Below are positions 16,356-23,872 of a DNA stretch of 44,543 nt, piece by piece (the first letter of the stretch is position 1; each line of letters begins with the position of its first letter). Both the position numbers and the translations under genes were made by a program. The DNA comes from a virus: positions 1 through 44,543 of IMG/VR virus record IMGVR_UViG_3300025093_000039; one strand, 5' to 3'. The notes beneath the pieces were generated by a model that did no database searches, was not told where the DNA came from, and saw only the letters and a list, made by a program, of their open reading frames with translations.

Positions 16356-17605
16356 TATCGTCTTTGTTTTGGTGACTTAATCAATTCAGGGAATTTGGCG
16401 TCGAGCGCGTATCTAAACCCGTCAAAAATATCTAATTTGTTTTTCTTTCGGTCCTTAATTAGCTCTCCTCTATCATCGACCGCCGCATAGGTGGCCTCTT
16501 GTATCAATTGCTCGCATTTCGGATCGATCAGAACGTTCTTAAACTTCAGAGCTGCATTGCATAAAATCCGGCTTTGTACTAAATCCAGGTTCTTAGCTCT
16601 TAGCCTAATTTGTCCATTGGCTAAATTTAACTCTTTTTTTATTATCGACCAATACGAGGTTTTACCCCTAACCGTTCCCGTTCGGTTGTAGCCTGTGCGG
16701 TCCCCTGTGACTACATAAAAAGCCTTTGGGTAATTGGCCTTTATGTAATCGCACATATCGTAAATATCACTACTTCTCTGTATTTCCTCAAATACATAAA
16801 TGCCGTTTTGCGTTTCCTGGTAAGCTATGCAGCTAAAAGGCTCTAAGTTAAAATCGAATGATAGATTTAGGGTTCTGTCTGCTTGATAGCCTCCCTCGTC
16901 GCTTACGTGTTCGTCCCGGTTGAAGTTGTAAAGGAATTTATTTGATTTGTCAACCACTCCAGGAATGCCCAGACAATAAACATCGTAATAGATTTGATTG
17001 GTGGTTTTATAACTTTCTATTACCTCGACATCCTCTTTAGACAAAAATAAATTGTCTTTATAGGTTGAGTGTATAACAGTCGCGTTGCTGTAATTTTTAT
17101 TTATGATATAGCGTTTAACAACCTCATTATCTTCTGAAATCGGGTTAAACGATAAAATGTATTGGACGTAATTAGGCTTTTTGCCTCTAATCCTCAAGTT
17201 CAATTGGTCGATATCTGTTAGCTCGAACTCTGTCGCCTCCTCTAACCACATTCCCGTAATTCCTTTGATCGATTTGATCTTTTCGGGGTCGTCCATACCC
17301 AGACAGTAAATAACATTGCCGTTGCGCTTGTATGTCAACGAGTAATTCCCGATTGATTGGTTTATTTTGAAATCCCCTCTAATCCCGGCAACGTCTAAAC
17401 AGTCTAAAAGCTCCTGGAATATGGATTTTTTAACCGTGGTTCCAAATTTCCTGAGAGCCAAAAAGCGGTGCCCCGATTCGGTCAACATTCGGGCTATTAT
17501 CTTTTGGGCTACAAAATAGCTCTTGCCCGAGGAGGCCCCGCCGTAAAGGATCAAAAACCTGTCGGTGTTGTGGATTAACGGTAAATATTTATCGTTTATG
17601 ATCAT
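16355..17605 (-). CDS. terL: Terminase large subunit
   Basis: A 416-residue packaging motor. Walker A is GGASSGKS at 22-29 and Walker B with catalytic Glu is MWLEEATE at 119-126. The C-terminal RNase H-like nuclease shows acidic residues at D251 (SFDFN), D302 (GDRTG) and D392/D395 (LDIFDGF). This order matches the PBSX/Terminase_3 type, and the length is normal. It cuts the concatemer and pumps DNA into the prohead with the small subunit. Translation is coupled to the small subunit, whose stop overlaps its ATG. Confidence 0.92.
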   Translation of the reverse strand: MIINDKYLPLIHNTDRFLILYGGASSGKSYFVAQKIIARMLTESGHRFLALRKFGTTVKKSIFQELLDCLDVAGIRGDFKINQSIGNYSLTYKRNGNVIYCLGMDDPEKIKSIKGITGMWLEEATEFELTDIDQLNLRIRGKKPNYVQYILSFNPISEDNEVVKRYIINKNYSNATVIHSTYKDNLFLSKEDVEVIESYKTTNQIYYDVYCLGIPGVVDKSNKFLYNFNRDEHVSDEGGYQADRTLNLSFDFNLEPFSCIAYQETQNGIYVFEEIQRSSDIYDMCDYIKANYPKAFYVVTGDRTGYNRTGTVRGKTSYWSIIKKELNLANGQIRLRAKNLDLVQSRILCNAALKFKNVLIDPKCEQLIQEATYAAVDDRGELIKDRKKNKLDIFDGFRYALDAKFPELIKSPKQRR

Positions 17606-17997
17606 TTCAATAAATCGTCGTCGTCCTCAATTACTTGTGCATCCTCTATGTCATCATCCTTTTTGTTCTTCAGATAATCAGACGCCGAGACTATGTTTAG
17701 TTGCTTAGTGCCTGGACCGGCGGATATCTCTAACTCCTCTTTGAGTTTGCCATAAACATTCTCAATCAATGCTTTATAGGCGTTTGTATCCCCTTGCCTG
17801 GCTTTCACTATTTGGGCCAAGGTTATTAGGTCCTCTTGCGTAAGGTTCTGAAACTCACCGGTTATCGGGTTCTCTTGCGCTGTCATAGCCTCTAACCATT
17901 TCTTGGCTATTGTCTTTCGGCTCTTTGCTCCTTTGGGCCTCCCTTTAGGGTTTCTGACCTCTCCGGGCTTGATCGGCTTCAGGTTTTCATTATTCAT
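17602..17997 (-). CDS. terS: Terminase small subunit (DUF5681-like)
   Basis: A 131-residue protein with the N-terminal signature NPKGRPKGAKSRKT seen in DUF5681 and related small terminases. A helical middle and a very acidic C-terminus (DDDIEDAQVIEDDDD) follow. It precedes the large subunit with a 4-base overlap. An upstream TTG at 18045 would extend it into the previous gene; the ATG at 17997 leaves a 13-base gap and is preferred. It recognises the packaging site and regulates the motor. Confidence 0.75.
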   Translation of the reverse strand: MNNENLKPIKPGEVRNPKGRPKGAKSRKTIAKKWLEAMTAQENPITGEFQNLTQEDLITLAQIVKARQGDTNAYKALIENVYGKLKEELEISAGPGTKQLNIVSASDYLKNKKDDDIEDAQVIEDDDDLLK

Positions 17998-18010
17998 TTT
18001 AAGCTCATTT

Positions 18011-18574
18011 TTACTGGAGCAATAAATTTGTCTTATATCCTTCAAGCAATCCCGCTAAATATTGCCACAATTTAACCTTATTGTCGATTGCTTTTATTTT
18101 TAATTGCCTCTTTATAAAAGGCTCAACGGCTAACGTCGTACTGCAAACCCCGTACTCATTTTTATCAAAGGTTTCAAACTCACACTCCCTGTAAAGTTTT
18201 TCTATTATGTCCGGTTGGGCTTGCCTTAACAAAAAGGCCAATCTTGATATTTCAAATTTAAGCGTTTCTGGCACTGCAATAACTGTCCTCGGTTTTGGGG
18301 GTATGTAATTAATCGCGTCTAGATACCCTTTAACTAACTGGGAGGCCGCAAGATTAGCGGACTTGTTGCCAAAGCTATCAAGATATTTATACATTGAGTC
18401 GGTAACCCTTAACATCTTTATAGGTTTACTAAATCTAAGTTTTTTGTCCCTCTCTCCATATTCAAACGCTGCCTTGATAACCTCTATGGTGTCGAGGTTT
18501 TCTTTCTCGGCGTGTTCGGTGGCAAGATCGTAAATATCCCGCATCATAAAAAGACCATGTTTTGGAGTTTCCAT
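18011..18574 (-). CDS. First gene of the late transcript, unknown function
   Basis: A 187-residue protein next to the symmetric repeat region and ahead of the terminase genes. It is mostly helical, with basic stretches (KKLRFSKPIKMLRVTD, KRQLKIKAIDNKVK) and two Cys. The position at the head of the late block makes a regulator of late genes or a packaging factor plausible, but I see no certain helix-turn-helix. Confidence 0.5.
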   Translation of the reverse strand: METPKHGLFMMRDIYDLATEHAEKENLDTIEVIKAAFEYGERDKKLRFSKPIKMLRVTDSMYKYLDSFGNKSANLAASQLVKGYLDAINYIPPKPRTVIAVPETLKFEISRLAFLLRQAQPDIIEKLYRECEFETFDKNEYGVCSTTLAVEPFIKRQLKIKAIDNKVKLWQYLAGLLEGYKTNLLLQ

Positions 18575-18868
18575 ACCGTAAAATTAGGATATAATTTGTA
18601 TATAGGACTAGAAAGATCATGCTTTTTTGTATGATCTTAGATAACCTATTGATTATCAGTGTTTTATGGAAAAATAGATCATACAGATCGTTAATTCCTT
18701 AAAGAGTATATTTCGTAAATTACAGTATATAAATAATATTATATTTACTACACCCTATTTATTTCTAAAAACACTCTTTATATAAAATATGATCTGTATG
18801 ATCTTTCTATTTATAGGTATTTGATTATCAAAGAGTTACAAAATATAGAAAGACTATAGAAAAAGGGG
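18575..18868. promoter_or_regulatory. Late-operon control region with symmetric operator-like repeats
   Basis: This 294-base A/T-rich stretch holds no gene. A two-part module occurs twice in opposite orientation: AGATCATACAGATC at 18676-18689, ten bases, then TAAAGAGT at 18700-18707; and the exact mirror image at 18773-18804, also with a ten-base gap. A further pair AGATCAT/ATGATCT lies at 18614-18637, and another AAAGAGT at 18830-18836. I find no standard TTG-N19-TAnnTTTG promoter. It probably holds binding sites for a phage regulator of the late genes, or an origin. Confidence 0.7.
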
Positions 18869-18880
18869 CTAAACGCCCCT
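18860..18880 (-). terminator. Terminator of the small-gene operon
   Basis: On the minus strand AGGGGC, loop GTTTA, GCCCCT, then a T5 run. The stem overlaps the stop codon of the gene that ends at 18869. It insulates the early operon from the late control region. Confidence 0.8.
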
Positions 18881-19120
18881 CAACATGAAATAATTAAATT
18901 TTAACTTTTTTCGTCTTTTATACAACAGCCATTTTATCAGTAAAAAATTGAAAAGGTTAACCAAAATCATAAAATTTGGGAATACCCCCAGGCCTAAAAA
19001 CCCGACAACTACTAACCCGAAAGCTCCCCCGGCCAAGATTCTAAGCCTGATTAGTTCGGGATCATTGCGGCACTCCTCCAGAAATGCCGCCTCTGATTTG
19101 TCTATTTCTGATAACTTCAT
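18869..19120 (-). CDS. Two-span membrane protein
   Basis: An 83-residue protein. A charged N-terminus (28 residues) is followed by two hydrophobic segments, about 29-46 (GGAFGLVVVGFLGLGVF) and 50-66. A basic tail follows (KRRKKLKF). The ATG overlaps the end of the previous gene by four bases. It is an inner membrane protein of unknown role; holin-like size, but not near the amidase. Confidence 0.55.
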   Translation of the reverse strand: MKLSEIDKSEAAFLEECRNDPELIRLRILAGGAFGLVVVGFLGLGVFPNFMILVNLFNFLLIKWLLYKRRKKLKFNYFMLRGV

Positions 19121-19404
19121 TCGATATCTACTCTCAATGAATACCTGTTTTTCTCGCTTGCCTTAATGGCTGAACGTTTAGGAGTCATTCTCATAAGGAG
19201 GTCTTTCCTGTTGGCTCTAAACCCGTCTGAGAGCTTGTTAAACCTTTCGCCGACAGACATAAAAGAAAGCCGCATACGATACATATAAAGGTTTTCTAAG
19301 AACCTGTTTAACTCTTTCTCATTATCAAATTCGAGGCTGTCAACCTCAATAACTGTTTCGCCCTCTTGGAGAGCATACCTTACTGTCTTTTTAAATTCTG
19401 TCAT
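19117..19404 (-). CDS. Small protein of unknown function
   Basis: A 95-residue protein with an N-terminal beta-like part (TVRYALQEGETVIEVDSLEF) and a basic, helical C-terminal half (RANRKDLLMRMTPKRSAIKAS). It lies between a weak terminator at 19422-19439 and the membrane protein gene, to which it is coupled by ATGA. No family recognised; the basic half could bind nucleic acid. Confidence 0.5.
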   Translation of the reverse strand: MTEFKKTVRYALQEGETVIEVDSLEFDNEKELNRFLENLYMYRMRLSFMSVGERFNKLSDGFRANRKDLLMRMTPKRSAIKASEKNRYSLRVDIE

Positions 19405-19421
19405 TTGTTATTAAAAGTTAA

Positions 19422-19439
19422 GGCCCCTGAAGCGGGGCC
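19422..19439 (-). terminator. Hairpin after the 74-residue gene, weak terminator
   Basis: On the minus strand GGCCCC, loop GCTTCA, GGGGCC. The following TTAACTTTT is an imperfect T tract, so termination is probably partial. Confidence 0.6.
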
Positions 19440-19448
19440 GATTTAAGA

Positions 19449-19673
19449 TTAGATACAATATGCTTTGTAATATTCGCCGTAATTATCAAGAGTGTTTATT
19501 TTATCAGCTATTACAGTAGCGCAAGCAAGTTGTTTCGAGTCTCCCAATCTTACTAAAGAGTTGAAAGTTTTTAGGCTTTTAGTTTCTCCGTCAATCTCCC
19601 AACCCCTCACAATGTTATTTGCTTCTTGCTCTGTCATTTCGTTTGCTAGGTTGTAAATTTCTTGATTTGTCAT
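19449..19673 (-). CDS. Small early protein behind its own promoter
   Basis: A 74-residue protein starting MTNQEIYNLANEMTEQEA. It is helical and acidic, with two Cys. It follows a clear TTG-N19-TATCTTTA promoter, so it is probably expressed strongly and separately, and a hairpin comes right after the stop. The type resembles the small early host-takeover proteins of many phages. Function unknown. Confidence 0.6.
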   Translation of the reverse strand: MTNQEIYNLANEMTEQEANNIVRGWEIDGETKSLKTFNSLVRLGDSKQLACATVIADKINTLDNYGEYYKAYCI

Positions 19674-19699
19674 TGTATTATCGTGTTATTGTTATGGTG

Positions 19700-19729
19700 T
19701 AAAGATAGCACAATAAAATTAATTTTCAA
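19700..19729 (-). promoter_or_regulatory. Bacteroidota-type promoter (19.7 kb)
   Basis: On the minus strand TTG (19727-19729), 19 bases, then TATCTTTA (19700-19707). It fits the Bacteroidota consensus TTG-N19-21-TAnnTTTG. The region from TTG to the -7 box closely resembles the promoter at 25920-25949. It lies just after the SNF2 operon terminator and drives the small genes that follow. Confidence 0.8.
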
Positions 19730-19760
19730 CTATTTGTAAAAAATATTTTTAATAAAACTG

Positions 19761-19797
19761 CAAAAAAATACCCCGGCATGACAGAAACCGAGGTATT
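19761..19797 (-). terminator. Rho-independent terminator after the SNF2 helicase
   Basis: On the minus strand AATACCTCGG pairs with CCGGGGTATT (one wobble) around an 11-base loop. A run of seven T follows. It ends the replication/repair transcript. Confidence 0.85.
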
Positions 19798-19844
19798 AAA
19801 AAAAACACGAATGTACCTAATTATCCTACTCCTACAAATATAAC

Positions 19845-21224
19845 TTATCCTAACAAATCCAAACTATATTCTTTCAATCTTGCCTTTATAGCTTGCATTA
19901 GCCCCTCTTGTCGTCCGCTCTTAGCCCCCAAAGCCGCTACAACGTCCGTGTCTAAGGTTCCAGAGGTTACCAAATGATAAATAAATACTCTGTCCGCCTG
20001 TTGGCCCTGTCTGTATAACCTTGCGTTTAGTTGTTGGTATAACTCCAGGCTCCATGTCTGACCGAACCAAACGACTATATTACCCCCCGCCTGGAGGTTG
20101 AGGCCATGGCCTCCGCTTGCCGGGTGCATCATCAAAACTTGTATTTCGCCTTTGTTCCAGGCCTTGATCTCGGCCTCTCCTTTGAGTTGTACGGGCTTAT
20201 AAGCCTTGAGGTGTCTTAGTAGTCTGTCGCGGTCGTGTTGGTACGTCCAGGCTATTAAAACGGGCTTTCCTCCTGCTTGTTCAATAATCTCTTCAACAGC
20301 CATTAACTTAACTTTGTGGACCTCGTGAACCTCCCTATCCTCATCATAGACCGCCCCGTTGGCAAATTGCAAGAGCTTATTACTAAGAGCCGCCGCATTA
20401 ACCGCCGTAATCTCTCCTTGCATAAGCTCTAAAACTTGCTCTTTCTCAAAGGCTTTATACTTAATCTTGACGTCCTCTGGCATTTTCAGCCTAATAGTCT
20501 TTTCGACCCTCTCCGGCATATCCAGAAAGTCAACCGCTTTCATCGACATACAAATATCATCGATCTTGTTGTGTATGGCCGCCTCTCCCTCGTCCCGGAT
20601 TTTGTAATTATAGACAATATGCCCGTTGCGCTGTCCAGGCTTAAAATAGCGTTCTCGATAGGCCCCAATCGTCTTACCTAGACGTTCACCTTTATCAAGT
20701 AAATAAACTTGGCTCCAGAGGTCAATTAGCCCATTGGGTGCCGGCGTTCCTGTCAATATAACAACTCGATTAAAGGCTATTCGCTTGAGAGCCTTAAACC
20801 TCATAGACTTAGGATTTTTAAAGCTAGACGACTCGTCAATTACTAACATATCGAACGGTAACATTAACCCGCCGTATTGGCCCGTCAACCATGCGACGTT
20901 ATCCCGACTGATCAAATAAATATCTGCTTTACGCCTGAGAGCTTGCTTACGTTTAGGCTCCGTGCCGATAATCTTTGACACCTCCAGGTGCCGCAAATGG
21001 TCCCAGTTCTCAACCTCTTCGGCCCAAACCGACTCAACCACCCGTTTAGGAGCAACCACTAAAACGGAAGATATCTCTAACTCTTCATAGATCAATCGGT
21101 TGATCGCTGTTAGCGTCGATACTGTCTTACCCAAACCCATCTCCAGAAGTAACCCGCATTTCGGAGTGCTAACAATCCGTTCGACGGCGTGTCTCTGGTA
21201 GTCGTGAAGGTTAGACTCGTTCAT
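19845..21224 (-). CDS. SNF2-family DNA helicase/translocase
   Basis: A 459-residue superfamily 2 ATPase. Motif I is MGLGKT at 29-34, motif II is DESS at 130-133 in place of DEAH, motif III is LTGTP at 157-161. Motif VI lies near 405 (ARLYRQGQ). The single-domain size is typical of phage SNF2 proteins without accessory domains. It moves on double-stranded DNA and may aid replication, recombination or protein removal. It is coupled to a VRR-NUC nuclease, a common pair in phages. Confidence 0.9.
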   Translation of the reverse strand: MNESNLHDYQRHAVERIVSTPKCGLLLEMGLGKTVSTLTAINRLIYEELEISSVLVVAPKRVVESVWAEEVENWDHLRHLEVSKIIGTEPKRKQALRRKADIYLISRDNVAWLTGQYGGLMLPFDMLVIDESSSFKNPKSMRFKALKRIAFNRVVILTGTPAPNGLIDLWSQVYLLDKGERLGKTIGAYRERYFKPGQRNGHIVYNYKIRDEGEAAIHNKIDDICMSMKAVDFLDMPERVEKTIRLKMPEDVKIKYKAFEKEQVLELMQGEITAVNAAALSNKLLQFANGAVYDEDREVHEVHKVKLMAVEEIIEQAGGKPVLIAWTYQHDRDRLLRHLKAYKPVQLKGEAEIKAWNKGEIQVLMMHPASGGHGLNLQAGGNIVVWFGQTWSLELYQQLNARLYRQGQQADRVFIYHLVTSGTLDTDVVAALGAKSGRQEGLMQAIKARLKEYSLDLLG

Positions 21225-21505
21225 CCCTCCATCAATTTAAAAAGTTTATCAATTCCTTTCGTCGAGTCAATAACTTCAACTCTAAAACCCATATTTCTAA
21301 GTTTCCTATGTATGGCCGCTTGAGAGGGTCTAACAGTCTTTCCGGTTGACTTCATTTCAACGAACACAACCCGACCCCCAGGCCACAAACACAGCCTATC
21401 TGGCAACCCCGTAATATGGACCGCCAAGAGCTTAACAGCCCAACCGCCAAGTTTAGCAAGACGGTTGGTTAACTTTTTCTCTAAGTTTTTCTCTATTTCT
21501 GTCAT
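21221..21505 (-). CDS. VRR-NUC domain nuclease
   Basis: A 94-residue stand-alone nuclease of the PD-(D/E)XK fold. The signature is GLPDRLCLWPGGRVVFVEMK: GxPD, then Glu-x-Lys, and a Gln (PSQAAIHR) ten residues on. Stand-alone phage VRR-NUC proteins act as Holliday-junction-type resolvases. The overlap with the helicase gene suggests a joint role in branched DNA processing. Confidence 0.88.
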   Translation of the reverse strand: MTEIEKNLEKKLTNRLAKLGGWAVKLLAVHITGLPDRLCLWPGGRVVFVEMKSTGKTVRPSQAAIHRKLRNMGFRVEVIDSTKGIDKLFKLMEG

Positions 21506-21708
21506 TTTATCCCGATAGTTATAATCTTAACAACGTTTGTAGCATCAACGCCAAACATCTTTTCTGCCTCTCTGAACGCCGCCCCCTCTAACTCTGGTTG
21601 ATGCCCAACCCATGCCCGCCCGGTCTCACCTTCAGGATAACCGAGTTTCTTCCTTACGTGTTTACAGGCTTTTGCCATGTTGTCCGCTCTTTTCTCTTGT
21701 TCACTCAT
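21502..21708 (-). CDS. Small protein between MazG-like and VRR-NUC genes
   Basis: A 68-residue protein, helical and basic at the N-terminus (ADNMAKACKHVRKKLGY). A C-terminal part holds GAAFREAEKMFGVDATNVVKI, which could form a small DNA-binding fold. It overlaps both neighbours by four bases. No family recognised. Confidence 0.5.
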   Translation of the reverse strand: MSEQEKRADNMAKACKHVRKKLGYPEGETGRAWVGHQPELEGAAFREAEKMFGVDATNVVKIITIGIK

Positions 21709-22136
21709 TTTCTACCTCCCGACTCTTTTAACAATAATTCAATCTCGGTTTTGGCGTCGTCGATAATGTCCAAATATTCATTATTCCAATGCCGCCTAAC
21801 CCTTGAGTTCTGGAGGTCTTTTATACGGTCAAGTATTACCCGACCTGGTAAACTCTCGTCTTTCTCTTGCTCTAATTGCCTGTCCAGGCTCTCGACCATC
21901 TGGACCGCAACGGCGGCGGCCTGTATAACCTCTTTTCGGTATTGCTTGACTCGGTTAATGTTCTCCAGGTGCATATCAACCGCCTCTTTGGCCGCCTCTC
22001 CGACCTCCTCGGTCAATATCGCAATCCATTCGACGGGGTTGTGGTCCTGGAGCCCCCATTTCTCATTCTGTCTAACTCTCTCGTTCTCAACCTCGCCAAG
22101 AACGGCTCTCATTCTAATTTTGGTTTTCGTGTCCAT
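21705..22136 (-). CDS. MazG-like nucleotide pyrophosphohydrolase
   Basis: A 143-residue protein. EKWGLQDH and ILTEEVGEAAKE (EExxE-type metal site) are followed by KEVIQAAAVAVQMVE, the helical arrangement of phage MazG-like proteins. A helical C-terminal extension is present. These enzymes hydrolyse NTPs or alarmones to monophosphates and are thought to help phages keep the host nucleotide pool active. It is transcribed with nuclease and helicase genes. Confidence 0.8.
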   Translation of the reverse strand: MDTKTKIRMRAVLGEVENERVRQNEKWGLQDHNPVEWIAILTEEVGEAAKEAVDMHLENINRVKQYRKEVIQAAAVAVQMVESLDRQLEQEKDESLPGRVILDRIKDLQNSRVRRHWNNEYLDIIDDAKTEIELLLKESGGRK

Positions 22137-22139
22137 CGT

Positions 22140-22370
22140 CTAAAATGGTGTTTTTTGTTTTGTTATTAATTCTAGTTTATTTCGTAGGTTGCCGACCGTG
22201 TAAAACTTGCTTTTAATCCAATACCCCAGACTCCCACCGTTCACAACTTTTCTGATCTCTCGACCTGTTTTGGTATTAAAACATTTGCCGTTTTTCTTTC
22301 CTTCAAATTGATATTCAGGAGCAAAAGAAATTTGGTATTTCAAACCATAAGTCTTTGATATTGTGTTCAT
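22140..22370 (-). CDS. Conserved phage protein of unknown function
   Basis: A 76-residue protein, MNTISKTYG onward. The middle has KCFNTKTGREIRKVVNGGSL, then GYWIKSKFYTVGNLR, a pattern I associate with short phage proteins without known function. The frame is open to an ATG at 22427, but those 19 codons coincide with the end of the Mom cassette and its ACCTAAC core, so the native start is more likely the ATG at 22370. It is the first phage gene after the cassette island. Confidence 0.55.
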   Translation of the reverse strand: MNTISKTYGLKYQISFAPEYQFEGKKNGKCFNTKTGREIRKVVNGGSLGYWIKSKFYTVGNLRNKLELITKQKTPF

Positions 22371-22408
22371 TGTTGTTTGGTATTGGTGTTTATAGCCGGT
22401 TGTTAGGT
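22371..22408 (-). repeat. Terminal attC-like half-site after the mom-like gene
   Basis: ACCTAAC at 22402-22408 follows the mom-like stop codon directly. It matches the RYYYAAC core and is the reverse complement of GTTAGGT at the start of the same cassette (23020-23026). The pairing continues through the A/T-rich flanks for about 20 bases with one gap. A matching GTTRRRY partner downstream is not clear, so the site may be truncated at the phage junction. Confidence 0.5.
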
Positions 22409-22999
22409 TTAATTTAATTTTCCCCACCGCACGTTTAGTTTTTTATCAAAAACTATTAAGTATCTATGTTTTCTGCTTCTTGGTCTCCATTCACCTTTAA
22501 TTCCTTTTGTTTTACCTCTGCTATGCTTTTTATACGTTCCGTCTGGTTGTTCTATCCAAAAGTCTTTTTTAGGTGCGGATAGCCCGTAATAATCAAAATT
22601 ACAAGCCTTGTAAACTGTGCCATTGTGAAAGTCCGCATCAGCATAACTTAATATAACTTTTACTCTAGTGTCTTTCCTTAATTGTCTTATAGCCCTTGAA
22701 ACAAACCAACTTGCAAGATTATGTTCATCTTTTTGTATTTCAGGCTCTAAGCACAATCTACTTAATTCAAATAGCCCCTCTTGTTGGTTTCTTTCTAGTC
22801 CTAACATTCCTTTTGCAAGTTCAGGTACAGGGAAGCCAGTAAATATTATTACACCTAAAAGAATATCATTTTTGAATATTCCGTAGTTGTAACCGCTTTT
22901 AAACCCTTTTGATATATCCTTTAAGTAGTGGTACTTTAGAAGTATAGTGCCAGCTTCTTTTTTAGATACTTCTTTTATTTGATAATCCGTTTTTGCCAT
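22409..22999 (-). CDS. Mom-like DNA modification protein (GNAT fold), cassette cargo
   Basis: A 196-residue protein. Family features I recognise are KYHYLKDISKG near 22-32, LLGVIIFTGFP, FELSRLCL at 78-84, NLASWFVSRAIRQL, and SYADADFHNGTVYKACNF near 118-135. These match the phage Mu Mom family, which converts adenine in DNA to N6-carbamoylmethyladenine and blocks many restriction enzymes. The fold is that of GNAT acyltransferases. It is the last cassette of the array and is flanked by its own inverted core (GTTAGGT/ACCTAAC). A different GNAT-type function is the alternative. Confidence 0.65.
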   Translation of the reverse strand: MAKTDYQIKEVSKKEAGTILLKYHYLKDISKGFKSGYNYGIFKNDILLGVIIFTGFPVPELAKGMLGLERNQQEGLFELSRLCLEPEIQKDEHNLASWFVSRAIRQLRKDTRVKVILSYADADFHNGTVYKACNFDYYGLSAPKKDFWIEQPDGTYKKHSRGKTKGIKGEWRPRSRKHRYLIVFDKKLNVRWGKLN

Positions 23000-23019
23000 C
23001 GCTCGAAAATTAAACTAAA

Positions 23020-23080
23020 ACCTAACATCCGCTATAAAATCATAGGCTATCGCCTACGCTTCATAGCTTTTTCATTACCC
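23020..23080 (-). repeat. attC-like site between dam-like and mom-like genes
   Basis: It runs from GGGTAAT (23074-23080) to GTTAGGT (23020-23026). The inside has AAAAAGCTATGAAGCGTAGGC, GATA as loop, and GCCTATGATTTTATAGC as opposite arm. The flanks AAAAAGCTATG and ATAGCGGATGTTA are shared with the site at 23809-23868. Confidence 0.7.
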
Positions 23081-23776
23081 ACCATACACAAATAACCGCT
23101 CGGTACTGTGCTTCGTATCACCCGTTTCGCCATTTGCCCCAAAGGTACTTACTGCGTCTTTTTGCCATACGCAAACGAAATCGCTCGGTGCGTTATATTC
23201 ACTTATGTACACCTTATGTCCTTGTTTGCTTTTCTCTCTACACCAATCCCAAAACAGGCTGTGGTCAAAGTTGGTTCGGTACTTCGTTGTGCCTTCGTAT
23301 GGGGGGTCACAATATATAATACTGTTTGGTGGTATTTCAAGTTCGGTAAAAGAGCAGTTTCTAAATTCAACACCTTTCATACTTGGCACTTGCTTCATTA
23401 TGTTGTTGTAGTGCTCTCTCCAATAATCTCTTTTACCTTGTTTGTCTCTTCGGTAGCCTGCAAACCATTTGCCCCCATACGAATTAAAACCTACGTAGGC
23501 AAGTAGTTCTACTGGGTAGCCTGTTTTGTTAGCTTTCATTTGTCGGTACTGCTCTTCTGTTACGGTTAGTGGTGGTTGCCAATCGCAAACAAGGGCTTTC
23601 CACATTTCAATAAGCTCCTTGTGTATATCGTTTGCTATTCGCTTACCTTCTACCTTGTCAATCATATTCATTCCGCCAGCAAATGGCTCTACGTAGGTCT
23701 GTGCTTCTGTCTTACCTTCCAATACTATTGGCAGTATGTACTTTGCAAACCTCGCTTTACTTCCCATATATTTCAT
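23075..23776 (-). CDS. Dam-type N6-adenine DNA methyltransferase, cassette cargo
   Basis: A 233-residue D12-class methyltransferase. MKYMGSKARFA at the N-terminus and EPFAGG at 30-35 form the SAM site, and the catalytic DPPY lies at 157-160. LLAYVGFNSYGGKWFAGY is a family-typical stretch. It would methylate adenine in the phage or host DNA; the target sequence cannot be told. The gene is a cassette: it starts behind GTTACCCACCGTAC and ends in GTATGGTGGGTAAT. The stop codon TAA lies inside the closing core. With the mom-like gene it forms a two-gene modification set. Confidence 0.88.
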   Translation of the reverse strand: MKYMGSKARFAKYILPIVLEGKTEAQTYVEPFAGGMNMIDKVEGKRIANDIHKELIEMWKALVCDWQPPLTVTEEQYRQMKANKTGYPVELLAYVGFNSYGGKWFAGYRRDKQGKRDYWREHYNNIMKQVPSMKGVEFRNCSFTELEIPPNSIIYCDPPYEGTTKYRTNFDHSLFWDWCREKSKQGHKVYISEYNAPSDFVCVWQKDAVSTFGANGETGDTKHSTERLFVYGG

Positions 23777-23808
23777 AAAATTCTCATTTTCAAATTAATA
23801 AGTACGGT

Positions 23809-23868
23809 GGGTAACATCCGCTATATTGCATACCCTTCGGGATACGCACCATAGCTTTTTCGTTAGGC
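23809..23868 (-). repeat. attC-like site upstream of the dam-like cassette
   Basis: GCCTAAC (23862-23868) to GTTACCC (23809-23815). Between them GCTAT...TGCGTATCCC, loop GAA, and GGGTATGCA...ATAGC pair with one extra-helical base, as expected for attC. It shares flanks with the site at 23020-23080. Confidence 0.75.
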
Positions 23869-23872
23869 TTCA

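Noticed and set aside
15811-16380. Plus-strand ORF of 189 codons
   Set aside because: It is antisense to four coupled minus-strand genes with recognisable start/stop overlaps and includes a low-complexity start; a shadow frame.
18575-18868. CRISPR-like repeats
   Set aside because: The repeats are inverted and few, with no regular spacers.
21598-22143. Plus-strand ORF of 181 codons
   Set aside because: It lies antisense to the MazG-like gene and its neighbour; Ser/Cys-rich translation typical of an antisense frame.
22371-22427. Longer start of the 76-residue protein
   Set aside because: Those codons overlap the end of the mom-like cassette and its core; likely chance extension after cassette insertion.
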